Shown: positions 51,439 to 60,003 of the stretch, piece after piece
Layout of the letters: the number at the start of each line of letters is the position of its first letter
Numbering within the stretch: position 1 is the first letter of the stretch
Origin: Caballeronia sp. BR00000012568055
GTDB lineage: Bacteria; Pseudomonadota; Gammaproteobacteria; Burkholderiales; Burkholderiaceae
Assembly (NCBI RefSeq): GCF_029439455.1
Contig: NZ_JAQFVG010000357.1
Span: 62,001 to 126,000, forward strand
Direction: 5' to 3'
Length of the DNA: 64,000 nucleotides
Position numbers and translations under genes: made by a program
The notes under the pieces: model-generated
Databases searched by the model: none
What the model saw: only the letters and a program-made list of their open reading frames with translations
Told to the model about the DNA's origin: nothing

Positions 51439-51792
51439 TCGAGGTCCTTGGTGAGCGAAGCGCTCAATATAACCATTTCCTGCCGACGCCGTGAAAAACG
51501 GGGACTGAGGCTGCGCGTACAGACTCAGGATGCCGAAACGCGCGATGCTGATTTCAACTCGATGCAGCGTGTTTTGTAGGAAACGCTGCACGAGATGAAA
51601 CAAAGCACGTAGCGCCCGAAGTAGACGAAAATCAGACCAATCCCTTGCGGGAACCATGCAGCGCGTGCGCGAACACCGAAGCCGGATAACTGGCTCGCTC
51701 TTTGCATCGTACGCAGTGCCGCGACAGACCGAGACTGAGCGGCCCCAGGCAATTTTGCTCAACGTCGTCTTAGTCGCTACGTGTCTGCTGCC
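51439..51792. other. Divergent intergenic region, no gene seen
   Basis: These 354 bases separate the glutathione transferase gene (minus) from the exported-protein gene (plus). I see no credible coding frame, strong promoter match or repeat in them. Confidence 0.5.
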
Positions 51793-52293
51793 ATGAAAAC
51801 CGCCTCTCTCGCTCAAGTCGCTGCGTCCGTCATTGTTATCGGTGGGATGCTGCCCGCGCTGTCTCACGCCACGCCGCTTGAAGATCAGCTCGATTGCAAG
51901 TCCAGCGCGCATCGCTTTATCGCGCCGCTGGTCGCCAACAACTCGATCGATGCCAGGCCGATGCGCGTCGAATCGAACTCTGTCAATGCTTTCAAGCCCG
52001 TGTCGGGCGGTCAATTGACCGCGTGGGGGTATCGCGTGTACGCCGTGCTCGGCTACGAACAAGGCGATGCAATGTTCAAGACCGGCAGCGGCCAGCCGGT
52101 CGGCGAATCGGCTTACGGCGTCGTCATCATGGCGCCGTCGGACGCCGTGCAGGAACACGTGCGCGCATCCGGCAGCACGGCCGTTGTCAAGGAAGTGATG
52201 CCGATGATCATGACCGCCGTCTTCTGCGATGGCAGCGCGATCCACACGGCATCGGCCAGTGGCACGGTGACGAAGGAAGCGTCCGGCAGATGA
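51793..52293 (+). CDS. Exported protein of unknown function
   Basis: The protein is 166 residues from ATG 51793 (MKTASLAQV); a GTG 12 bases upstream is possible. A Sec signal peptide ends near ALSHATP. Two cysteines (LDCKSS and AVFCDGS) lie near the ends of the mature domain and could form a disulfide. The pattern LTAWGYRVYAVLGYEQGDAMFKTGSG looks like a small beta-rich periplasmic domain. I do not recognise the family. It is a single gene, about 100 bases before the SDR gene. Confidence 0.65.
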   Translation: MKTASLAQVAASVIVIGGMLPALSHATPLEDQLDCKSSAHRFIAPLVANNSIDARPMRVESNSVNAFKPVSGGQLTAWGYRVYAVLGYEQGDAMFKTGSGQPVGESAYGVVIMAPSDAVQEHVRASGSTAVVKEVMPMIMTAVFCDGSAIHTASASGTVTKEASGR

Positions 52294-52395
52294 AATGACG
52301 CCGCGTGCGTCGATCGAAGATAATGTTCTCCCGAACACTCACCACGCGCGTGGACACTGAGACTGTCGCGCGCGGCACAACAGGAGAACGTCGAT

Positions 52396-53163
52396 ATGTC
52401 GGACGCAGCCAGCCAGTCTTCACGCATTGCCATCGTCACCGGAGCGGGTAGCGGAATCGGCCGTGCGGCGGCGCTCGCGCTACTTGGCGACGGCTGGTCG
52501 GTCGTGCTCGCGGGCCGTCGTCCCGATCCGCTCGATGCGGTCATCAAGGAATCCAACGCCGCCGATCGCGCGCTTGCCGTGCCGTCTGACGTATCGGACC
52601 CGGAATCGGTGAAGAAGCTGTTTGCGGCGGCGGTCGAACGCTTCGGTCGCGTCGATCTGCTGTTCAATAACGCGGGCGTCAGCAATCCGCCGGGACCGTT
52701 CGAAGACTGGACGCCGGAGCAATGGCAGGGCGTCGTCAACGTGAATCTGAACGGCATGTTCTATTGCCTGCAACAGGCGTTCCGCACGATGAAGTCGCAG
52801 TCGCCGATGGGCGGCCGCATCATCAACAACGGTTCGATTTCCGCCACTGCGCCGCGCCCCAATTCCGCGGCCTATACATCGACGAAACATGCGGTCGAAG
52901 GCCTGACGAAATCCGCCTCGCTGGATGGCCGCAAGTACGATATCGCCGTCGGTCAGATCGATGTCGGCAATGCGTTCACCGAGCTTTCATCGCGTATGTC
53001 GAAGGGCGTGCCGCAGGCCAACGGCGAGATCGCCATCGAACCGATGATGGATGTGAAGTTCGTCGGCCAATCGGTGCTGTATATGGCGAATCTGCCGCTG
53101 GAAGCGAACGTGTTGTTCCATACCGTGATGGCGACCAAGATGCCGTTCGTCGGTCGCGGCTGA
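52396..53163 (+). CDS. SDR-family oxidoreductase
   Basis: The protein is 255 residues, with AGGAGAACG ahead of the ATG. The cofactor loop is TGAGSGIGRAAAL (about 15-27), the fold motif LFNNAGVSNPPG, and the catalytic Ser-Tyr-Lys NGSISATAPRPNSAAYTSTKHAVEG. AGRRPDP after beta strand 2 suggests NADP preference. It is a classical SDR of unknown substrate. No pathway gene is next to it. Confidence 0.9.
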   Translation: MSDAASQSSRIAIVTGAGSGIGRAAALALLGDGWSVVLAGRRPDPLDAVIKESNAADRALAVPSDVSDPESVKKLFAAAVERFGRVDLLFNNAGVSNPPGPFEDWTPEQWQGVVNVNLNGMFYCLQQAFRTMKSQSPMGGRIINNGSISATAPRPNSAAYTSTKHAVEGLTKSASLDGRKYDIAVGQIDVGNAFTELSSRMSKGVPQANGEIAIEPMMDVKFVGQSVLYMANLPLEANVLFHTVMATKMPFVGRG

Positions 53164-53185
53164 CGCGCTTATCGCGAAATCTCCG

Positions 53186-53413
53186 CTAAACCACGCGATA
53201 CCAGACCCGGATGCCCGAGTACCAGTGGCTGACGCTGGTATCGTCGCCAGCGCCGAACGTCGAGAGGCTCTCGACGTTCAGCACATCGATTCCATTCTCT
53301 TCGATCCACCGATTCGCGCGCTCGACCAGCGTCGCGCCGTTCTCGTACACGTTCCCTTTGAGGATGTGGTGCTGCAGCACTTGTCGCTCGAAATCTTCGT
53401 ACGCGATTCTCAT
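53186..53413 (-). CDS. Small hypothetical protein
   Basis: The protein is 75 residues from ATG 53413 (MRIAYEDFERQVLQHHIL), with GGGAGG nine bases upstream. It is acidic at first, with the central NGATLVERANRWIEENGIDVLNVESLST and a C-terminal WYSGIRVWYRVV. This pattern looks like a small alpha/beta domain conserved in Burkholderia, but I do not recognise a family. It is divergent from the acoR-type gene (158-base gap) and convergent with the SDR gene. Confidence 0.7.
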   Translation of the reverse strand: MRIAYEDFERQVLQHHILKGNVYENGATLVERANRWIEENGIDVLNVESLSTFGAGDDTSVSHWYSGIRVWYRVV

Positions 53414-53571
53414 CGTTCGTTGCCTCCCTTTTTGTGCTTGTGATTGCTGCGGTGCAATGCTTCCGTTCAATGACGCGTACACGCGATTCAAGCATCATAT
53501 GGCGCAGGAGACAGCGCGTCGAACGGCGAAAACGCGAATAAGCCGACGGCGCGCTCAACGGAGGACAGACG

Positions 53572-55545
53572 ATGGATATGCGGCAACGCGAGCACATCGA
53601 AGCAGTCGTCGCAGCAACCACGCGCAGCGACATGCTCGCATCGGCGCGACTGCACGACAGCATCATCCAGAGTTCATGGCGGCGCTGCGTGCATCAATAC
53701 GGACTCGATCCGTCGCGCATGCAGGAAGCGCGCATTCTGCCGCAGACGCGTTTGCGCGAGCATCAGCAACGGATCGATGATTTCGCGCGCATCGCCCGTC
53801 ACGGATTGGAAACGCTGTACGAACAAGTCGCGGGAATGGGCTACGTCGTGCTGCTCACGGACGCGCAAGGCGTGACCGTCGATTATCTCGGCGATGCCAA
53901 CACCGACGACGCCCTGCGCCGCGCCGGTCTCTACCTCGGCGCGGAATGGAGCGAAGCGGGCGCGGGCACCTGCGCGGTCGGCACGGCGCTGACCACGGGG
54001 CAAGCGCTTACCGTCCATCAGATCGATCATTTCGATGCCACGCATATTCCGCTGACCTGCACCGCCGCGCCGCTGTTCGATTCGCGCGGCGCGCTCTCCG
54101 CGATCCTCGACATCTCCGCGCTCAAGTCTCCGCAAGCGCGCGATAGCCAGAATCTGGCGCTGCAACTCGTGCGCATTTACGCGCGGCATATCGAGAACGC
54201 GAATTTTCTGCGCACGCATCGGCAGGACTGGATTCTGAAGCTGAACACCGCGCCCGAATTCGTCGATGTCGATCCGGAGTATCTGATCGCGCTGGATGAG
54301 AACGGGCGCATCGTCGGACATAACCGGCGCGCGCATGAAATGCTCGCGGCGGAAATTGGCCAGCCGATTGCGCCGGGATTTGTGACCAATCAAGCGGTGG
54401 CGTCGCTGATCGGCGTGCCGTTCGATTCGCTGTTCGAAGCGCGTCTCGAAGAACTCGGCCGATTCGTCTATTCGCGTCCGAGCGAGCTGCGCGCGCTGCC
54501 GCTTGCACGCAGTGGCGCGCTGCTTTACCTGAGCGTGATGCCGCCCGCGCCGTGCTTCACATCAAGCGCGACCTTAAAGCGCGCAAAAGATATCGCGATT
54601 CCCGCGCCGCTGGCTGCACTCTGCGGTGGCGATGCCGCGCTTACGCGCCAACTCGAACGCGCCGCGAAACTCGTCGATTCGCCGATCAATCTGCTGGTCA
54701 ACGGCGAAACCGGCAGCGGCAAGGAGTATTTCGCCAAGGCGCTGCATCGCGCGAGCGCGCGTCGTGCGGGGTCCTTCGTCGCGGTGAATTGCGCGGCGAT
54801 TCCGGAAACGCTGATCGAAAGCGAATTGTTCGGACATCTGCCGAACAGTTTTTCCGGCGCGGGCGCGAAAGCGAAACGCGGCCTGATCCAGGAAGCCGAT
54901 GGCGGCACGCTGTTTCTCGATGAAATCGGCGATATGCCGCGCGAGTTGCAATCGCGATTGCTGCGCGTGCTGGCCGAAGGCGAAGTGCTGGCGATCGGCG
55001 CATCGCGTCCGGTATCGGTGGATGTGCGCGTGATTTCCGCCACGCATCATTCGCTCGATACGCTCATGCGCGATGGCCGGTTCCGCGAGGACCTTTACTA
55101 TCGGCTGAACGGGGCGCGTTTCACGTTGCCGCCGTTGCGCGAACGAAGCGATCTCGACTGGCTGATCCGCAAATTGCTCGATGACGACAGCGTGGCGCTC
55201 ACGCCCAAAGCGCGCGAGCGTCTGCGTGCGCACGACTGGCCGGGCAATCTGCGTGAGCTATCGAATGCGCTGCGGTATGCGCGCGCGGTGTGCTCGAACC
55301 ATCTGATCGATGTCGATGATTTGCCGGAAGGGTTGAGCAGCGTTACACCGCAGCCTGTGATCGAGGAATTCGATACGCATCGCTTGCCGCCCGAGGGCAT
55401 GTTGCTGATGCAGTATCTGCGCGCCGCAAGCTGGAATCTGAGCGCGGTGGCGCGACAGATCGGCGTGAGCCGCATGACGCTGTATCGGCGGATGGCGCGC
55501 TATGGCATCCGCTCGCCGAATCAGCGCGACGCAGGCGATCACTAA
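53572..55545 (+). CDS. acoR: Sigma-54-dependent activator of acetoin catabolism
   Basis: The protein is 657 residues. The N-terminal half contains a GAF-type sensor (EQVAGMGYVVLLTDAQGVTVDYLGD, LTCTAAPLFDSRGALSAILDIS). The AAA+ domain follows, with Walker A GETGSGKE (about 378) and Walker B GGTLFLDEIGDMP. The sigma-54 contact loop, normally GAFTGA, reads NSFSGA (about residue 425). A C-terminal Fis-type HTH is seen at LSAVARQIGVSRMTLYRRMARYGI. It lies directly upstream of the acetoin operon, whose promoter is of the -24/-12 type. ATG 53572 has GGAGGACAGACG ahead. Confidence 0.92.
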   Translation: MDMRQREHIEAVVAATTRSDMLASARLHDSIIQSSWRRCVHQYGLDPSRMQEARILPQTRLREHQQRIDDFARIARHGLETLYEQVAGMGYVVLLTDAQGVTVDYLGDANTDDALRRAGLYLGAEWSEAGAGTCAVGTALTTGQALTVHQIDHFDATHIPLTCTAAPLFDSRGALSAILDISALKSPQARDSQNLALQLVRIYARHIENANFLRTHRQDWILKLNTAPEFVDVDPEYLIALDENGRIVGHNRRAHEMLAAEIGQPIAPGFVTNQAVASLIGVPFDSLFEARLEELGRFVYSRPSELRALPLARSGALLYLSVMPPAPCFTSSATLKRAKDIAIPAPLAALCGGDAALTRQLERAAKLVDSPINLLVNGETGSGKEYFAKALHRASARRAGSFVAVNCAAIPETLIESELFGHLPNSFSGAGAKAKRGLIQEADGGTLFLDEIGDMPRELQSRLLRVLAEGEVLAIGASRPVSVDVRVISATHHSLDTLMRDGRFREDLYYRLNGARFTLPPLRERSDLDWLIRKLLDDDSVALTPKARERLRAHDWPGNLRELSNALRYARAVCSNHLIDVDDLPEGLSSVTPQPVIEEFDTHRLPPEGMLLMQYLRAASWNLSAVARQIGVSRMTLYRRMARYGIRSPNQRDAGDH

Positions 55546-55559
55546 CCCGCCGATACGCC

Positions 55560-55624
55560 TGTACTCTCCGATACACCTGCCGCTGTGACACCTGTCACGG
55601 CGGCGCGGTGTACATCACAATACA
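55560..55624. promoter_or_regulatory. Upstream activator sites for AcoR
   Basis: TGTAC-TCTCCG-ATACA (55560-55575) and TGTAC-ATCACA-ATACA (55609-55624) share the pattern TGTAC-N6-ATACA, with centres 49 bp apart. Between them is GTGACA-CC-TGTCAC (55585-55598), a palindrome with 6-bp arms. They lie 50-110 bases upstream of the sigma-54 promoter, where enhancer-binding proteins bind. The pattern is seen directly; binding by AcoR is inferred. Confidence 0.6.
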
Positions 55625-55672
55625 TCGCATCGAAAAGCCCTTTTTCTACGGGAAATCCCGCAGGTTTTCGCC

Positions 55673-55689
55673 TGGCACCGGACTTGCCT
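55673..55689 (+). promoter_or_regulatory. Sigma-54 (-24/-12) promoter of the acetoin operon
   Basis: TGGCAC-CGGAC-TTGCCT matches the sigma-54 consensus TGGCACN5TTGC at every position. GG and GC are the required 12 bp apart. Transcription would start near 55699, 22 bases before the acoX ATG. Confidence 0.92.
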
Positions 55690-55720
55690 TTAGTCGCAGC
55701 AAACTAAAGGAGACGACCGT

Positions 55721-56761
55721 ATGCGAGAACCGCTCGTCGGCATCATCGCCAATCCGGTTTCTGCGCGCGATATTCGCCGCGTGATTGCCAACGCGAACAG
55801 TCTGCAACTCGCGGATCGCGTGAATATCGTGTTGCGCTTGTTGTCGTCGCTGGTGTCGTGCGGCGTGAATCGCGTGTTGATGATGCCGGATCGCGAAGGG
55901 CTGAAAGTGATGCTTCAGCGTCATCTGTCGCGCAAGCAGGGACCAGACGCGAAGCTCGCCGCCGTCGAATTTCTCGATATGCCCGTCACCGCCCGCGTTG
56001 ACGATACCTTTCGCGCCGCTCGCATGATGCGCGACGCACATGTCGATGCGCTGATCGTGCTCGGCGGCGACGGCACGCATCGCGCGGTCGTGCGTGAGTG
56101 CGGCGACGTGCCGATCGCGGGTTTATCGACGGGAACGAACAACGCGTATCCCGAGATGCGCGAGCCGACGATTTCAGGACTCGCAACGGGTTTGTACGCC
56201 ACCGGGCGCGTGCCTGCCGAGCAAGCGCTTGCATCGAACAAACTGCTCGATGTCAAGATACGCGATAAACAAGGGCAAGTGCATCACGACATCGCCCTCG
56301 TCGATGCCGTGATCTCGCACGAGCAATTCATCGGCGCACGCGCGTTGTGGAAGATCGATCAGCTCGCCGCCGTTTACGTGTCTTATGCCGATCCGCAGGC
56401 GATCGGCATGTCGGCGATTGCGGGTTTGTTGCAGCCGGTCGGACGGCATGAACACGGCGGACTTGCGATAGAACTTGGCAATCCGAACGAATGTGAATTC
56501 GCGCTGCATGCGCCTATTGCGCCGGGTTTGATGGAGCGCGCGCCGATTGCGAATTGGGCGCGGCTGGAGCACGGCGAGCGGCATCGCGTGAAGCAGCGCG
56601 CGGGCATCGTCGCGTTGGATGGCGAGCGTGAACTTGCCTTCAGCGCCGGTGATGAAGTGACCATCACGTTAAGAGAGAACGCTTTTCGCAGTATCGACGT
56701 GGCCGCGTGCATGCGTTACGCGGCCACGTCCGGGTTGATGCGTAACCCTAACCATCGTTGA
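55721..56761 (+). CDS. acoX: ATP-NAD-kinase-like protein AcoX
   Basis: The protein is 346 residues, first gene of the acetoin operon, with AAAGGAGACG ahead of its ATG. It has the NAD-kinase/diacylglycerol-kinase glycine motif VLGGDGTHRAV (about 115-125), then STGTNNAYPE, as in AcoX proteins. AcoX is conserved in beta-proteobacterial acetoin operons, but its biochemical role is not established; it may phosphorylate a nucleotide or cofactor. acoA follows 24 bases later. Confidence 0.88.
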   Translation: MREPLVGIIANPVSARDIRRVIANANSLQLADRVNIVLRLLSSLVSCGVNRVLMMPDREGLKVMLQRHLSRKQGPDAKLAAVEFLDMPVTARVDDTFRAARMMRDAHVDALIVLGGDGTHRAVVRECGDVPIAGLSTGTNNAYPEMREPTISGLATGLYATGRVPAEQALASNKLLDVKIRDKQGQVHHDIALVDAVISHEQFIGARALWKIDQLAAVYVSYADPQAIGMSAIAGLLQPVGRHEHGGLAIELGNPNECEFALHAPIAPGLMERAPIANWARLEHGERHRVKQRAGIVALDGERELAFSAGDEVTITLRENAFRSIDVAACMRYAATSGLMRNPNHR

Positions 56762-56785
56762 ATCCACCCAAGGAAGGAGACAGCA

Positions 56786-57778
56786 ATGACAGCACAGCAT
56801 GCGGGCGGCTTGCCGCTTTCGAAAGACGAGTTGCTGACCGTCTACCGCAAGATGCGCACGATCCGCGACTTCGAAGAGCGTCTGCACGTCGATTTCGGAC
56901 GCGGCGATATTCCCGGCTTCGTGCATCTGTACGCGGGCGAGGAAGCGGCGGGCGTCGGCATCATGAGTCATTTGAACGATGGCGACCGCATTGCGAGTAC
57001 GCATCGCGGCCACGGGCATTGCATAGCGAAAGGCGTCGATCCCATCGAGATGATGAAGGAGATTTATGGCAAGAAAGGCGGTTCGTGCAACGGCAAAGGC
57101 GGCTCGATGCACATCGCCGATCTGTCCAAAGGAATGATGGGCGCGAACGGCATTCTCGGTGCAGGCGCGCCGTTGATTTGCGGCGCGGCGCTGGCGGCGA
57201 AGTTTCGCGGCAAGGGCGAAGTCGGCATCACCTTTACGGGCGATGGCGCGTCGAATCAGGGCACGTTTCTGGAAAGCATGAATCTCGCGGCGGTGTGGAA
57301 TCTGCCGGTGATCTTCGTGATCGAGAACAACGGCTACGCGGAATCGACGGCGCGCGATTACGGCACGGCGGTGGACAGCTATGTCGATCGCGCGGCGGGC
57401 TTCGGTATTCCGGGCGTGACCGTGGATGGCACCGATTTCTTCGCGGTGTACGAAGCGGCGGGCGAAGTCATCAAGCGCGCGCGTGAAGGCGGCGGGCCGT
57501 CGCTGCTCGAATGCAAGATGATCCGCTTCTACGGCCATTTCGAAGGCGATGCGCAGACGTATCGCGCGCCCGGCGAACTCGACGATATCCGCTCGAACAA
57601 GGACTGTTTGAAGAAATTCGCGCACGCCGTGACGCAGGCCGATGTCATCAAACCCGCTGAGCTCGATGCCATCGACAAGGAAGTCGCGGCCTTGATCGAC
57701 CGCGCGGTGAACGAGGCGAAGGAAGCGCCTTTGCCGACCGCCGCCGATCTGCTCACCGATGTCTACGTCAAATACTAA
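56786..57778 (+). CDS. acoA: Acetoin dehydrogenase E1 component, alpha subunit
   Basis: This 330-residue thiamine-diphosphate enzyme subunit works with AcoB to split acetoin to acetaldehyde and an acetyl group for AcoC. The ThDP motif GDGASNQG...NLAAVWNLPVIFVIENNGYAES (about 152-190) is complete. Other E1-alpha features are YAGEEAAGVG, THRGHGHCIAKG and GSMHIADLSKGMMGANGILGAG. AAGGAAGGAGACAGCA precedes the ATG. It is the second gene of the operon. Confidence 0.94.
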   Translation: MTAQHAGGLPLSKDELLTVYRKMRTIRDFEERLHVDFGRGDIPGFVHLYAGEEAAGVGIMSHLNDGDRIASTHRGHGHCIAKGVDPIEMMKEIYGKKGGSCNGKGGSMHIADLSKGMMGANGILGAGAPLICGAALAAKFRGKGEVGITFTGDGASNQGTFLESMNLAAVWNLPVIFVIENNGYAESTARDYGTAVDSYVDRAAGFGIPGVTVDGTDFFAVYEAAGEVIKRAREGGGPSLLECKMIRFYGHFEGDAQTYRAPGELDDIRSNKDCLKKFAHAVTQADVIKPAELDAIDKEVAALIDRAVNEAKEAPLPTAADLLTDVYVKY

Positions 57779-57796
57779 ATCGAAGGAGACACCATC

Positions 57797-58813
57797 ATGG
57801 CCCGCAAACTGAGCATGAAAATGGCGATCAACGAAGCCCTCGACCAGGAAATGCAGCGCGATCCGAGCGTGATCGTGCTGGGCGAGGATATTGTCGGTGG
57901 CGCAGGCGCTGACGGCGAGAAGGACGCGTGGGGCGGCGTGCTCGGCGTCACCAAAGGTTTGTATGCGAAGCACGGCGACAGACTGCTGGATACTCCGTTG
58001 TCCGAATCAGCTTATGTCGGTGCGGCGATCGGCGCGGCGGCGTGCGGCATGCGTCCGGTCGCGGAACTGATGTTTATCGACTTCATGGGCGTGTGCTTCG
58101 ACCAGATCTTCAATCAGGCGGCGAAGTTCCGCTATATGTTCGGCGGCAAGGCGGAAACGCCCGTCGTGATCCGCGCGATGGTCGGCGCGGGCTTTCGCGC
58201 AGCCGCGCAGCATAGCCAGATGTTGACGCCACTGTTCACGCATATTCCCGGCTTGAAAGTCGTGTGTCCTTCAACGCCGTACGACACCAAAGGTCTCCTG
58301 ATTCAGGCGATCCGCGATAACGATCCGGTGATCTTCTGCGAGCATAAGAACCTCTACGGCTTCGAAGGCGAAGTGCCTGAAAACTCGTACGCGATTCCCT
58401 TCGGCGAAGCGAACATCGTGCGCGACGGCAAGGATGTATCGATCGTTACGTATGGATTGATGGTGCATCGCGCACTCGAAGCGGCGACGACGCTGGCTAA
58501 GGAAGGCATCGAAGCGGAAGTGGTCGATCTGCGTTCGCTGTCGCCGCTCGATATGGATACGGTGCTGGAAACCGTCGAGAACACAGGACGTCTCGTTGTG
58601 GTCGATGAAGCGAATCCGCGCTGCAATATCGCTACGGATATTTCCGCGCAGGTCGCGATGCAGGCGTTCGGCGCGTTGAAGGCCGGCATCGAAATGGTGA
58701 CGCCGCCGCACACGCCCGTGCCGTTCTCGCCGACGCTCGAAGACTTGTACATTCCGAGCGCCGCGCAGATTGCCGACGCCGCCCGAAAAACCATGAAGGG
58801 AGGAAAGCACTGA
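57797..58813 (+). CDS. acoB: Acetoin dehydrogenase E1 component, beta subunit
   Basis: The protein is 338 residues with the E1-beta pattern: MAINEALDQEMQRDPSVIVLGEDIVGGAG, PLSESAYVGAAIGAAACGMRPVAELMFIDFMGVCFDQIFNQAAKFRYM, and the C-terminal VVDEANPRCNIATDISAQVAMQAF. It forms the alpha2-beta2 E1 with AcoA. It starts 19 bases after acoA with GAAGGAGACACC ahead. Its stop overlaps the acoC start (TGATG). Confidence 0.94.
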   Translation: MARKLSMKMAINEALDQEMQRDPSVIVLGEDIVGGAGADGEKDAWGGVLGVTKGLYAKHGDRLLDTPLSESAYVGAAIGAAACGMRPVAELMFIDFMGVCFDQIFNQAAKFRYMFGGKAETPVVIRAMVGAGFRAAAQHSQMLTPLFTHIPGLKVVCPSTPYDTKGLLIQAIRDNDPVIFCEHKNLYGFEGEVPENSYAIPFGEANIVRDGKDVSIVTYGLMVHRALEAATTLAKEGIEAEVVDLRSLSPLDMDTVLETVENTGRLVVVDEANPRCNIATDISAQVAMQAFGALKAGIEMVTPPHTPVPFSPTLEDLYIPSAAQIADAARKTMKGGKH

Positions 58814-59931
58814 TGGCCGAAATCACACCGATCGTCATGCCCAAATGGGGCTTGTCGATGAAGGAAGGCACGGTGAACGAGTGGCTCGTGGAGGAGGGCA
58901 CGGAGATCACCGTCGGCATGCCGATTCTCGATGTCGAAACCGACAAGATCGCCAATGCGGTCGAAGCGCCGGATGCGGGTTTGCTGCGGCGGCGCGTGGC
59001 ATCGGCGGGCGATACGCTGCCGGTTAAGGCGCTGCTCGGCGTGCTCGCGCCGTCCACCGTCAGCGATGCCGATGTCGATGCGTACGTCGCGTCGTATGTG
59101 ACGCCTGCGGAGGACGCGGACGAAGGCGAGGAAGCCGCCGCGTATCACTTTGCCGATGTCGATGGCATTCGCGTGCGCTACGCATCGCGCGGCGGCGACG
59201 ATGCGGCGCGGCCCGTGCTGCTATTCATCCACGGCTTCGGTGGCGATCTGGATAACTGGCTGTTCAATCTCGACGCGCTGGCGGAGAAGAATCGCGTGTT
59301 TGCGCTGGATTTGCCGGGGCACGGGCAATCGACGCCCAAGGTGCCGGGTACGTCGCTGGCTGATTTATCGAAGTTCGTCGGCAAGTTCATGGATGTCGTG
59401 GGCATCGACAAAGCGCATTTGGTCGGGCATTCGATGGGCGGCGGTATCGCGGCGCAAATGGCGGTGGATCAGCCGTCGCGCGTGGAATCTGTCGCGCTGA
59501 TCTCACCGTCCGGTTTCGGCGATGAAGTCAACAACGCGTACACGGAAGGTTTCGTGAAGGCGGAATCGCGTCGGGAACTGAAGCCGGTGGTCGAGTTGCT
59601 GTTCGCGAATCCCGAGCTGGTCAGCCGTCAGATGCTCGACGATCTGCTCAAATACAAGCGGCTCGATGGCGTGACGGATGCGCTGGCATCGCTCAATGGC
59701 GGGTTATTTGCGGGAGGCAAGCAAAGCGCGAAGCCAGGCGCGCAATTGAAGGACGTGGGCAAACCCGTGCTGGTGATCTGGGGCGAAAAGGATCAGATCA
59801 TTCCCGTCGCGCACGCGAAAAACGCCCCGTCCGGCGCGACCGTTCGTGTGTTCGACGACGCCGGTCATATGAGTCAGATGGAGAAGGCCAACGAAGTGAA
59901 CGCGTTGTTGAAGGAGCATGTAAGCCGTTGA
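58813..59931 (+). CDS. acoC: Acetoin dehydrogenase E2 component with alpha/beta-hydrolase domain
   Basis: The protein is 372 residues. Residues 1-80 are a lipoyl domain, the lysine in DVETDKIANAVEAP (about 44). The rest is an alpha/beta-hydrolase-type acetyltransferase with HGFGGDLDNW, GHSMGGGIAAQM (nucleophile Ser about 206), VIWGEKDQIIP and a C-terminal DDAGHMSQME His. This hydrolase fold in place of the usual CAT-type E2 core is specific to acetoin dehydrogenase E2. No acoL (E3) gene follows, so a shared dihydrolipoamide dehydrogenase must be used. Confidence 0.94.
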   Translation: MAEITPIVMPKWGLSMKEGTVNEWLVEEGTEITVGMPILDVETDKIANAVEAPDAGLLRRRVASAGDTLPVKALLGVLAPSTVSDADVDAYVASYVTPAEDADEGEEAAAYHFADVDGIRVRYASRGGDDAARPVLLFIHGFGGDLDNWLFNLDALAEKNRVFALDLPGHGQSTPKVPGTSLADLSKFVGKFMDVVGIDKAHLVGHSMGGGIAAQMAVDQPSRVESVALISPSGFGDEVNNAYTEGFVKAESRRELKPVVELLFANPELVSRQMLDDLLKYKRLDGVTDALASLNGGLFAGGKQSAKPGAQLKDVGKPVLVIWGEKDQIIPVAHAKNAPSGATVRVFDDAGHMSQMEKANEVNALLKEHVSR

Positions 59932-59941
59932 TCGCGCACGC

Positions 59942-59967
59942 GCGCGCCGCGTTTGGACGCGGCGCGC
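59942..59967 (+). other. GC-rich hairpin between acoC and the lipoate ligase gene
   Basis: GCGCGCCGCG, a TTTGGA loop and CGCGGCGCGC form a perfect 10-bp stem 10 bases after the acoC stop. There is no T-run, so it is not a standard terminator. It could slow RNA decay or reduce read-through into the ligase gene. A TTG in the loop (59953) is in frame with the ligase but is an unlikely start. Confidence 0.5.
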
Positions 59968-60003
59968 TACCATGCCTGCATTGCCGCGCTTTTAGCCGAT
60001 GCC

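Noticed and set aside
51525..51752. A 75-codon minus-strand frame upstream of the glutathione transferase gene
   Set aside because: It lacks a ribosome-binding site and protein-like composition, and runs through the divergent promoter region.
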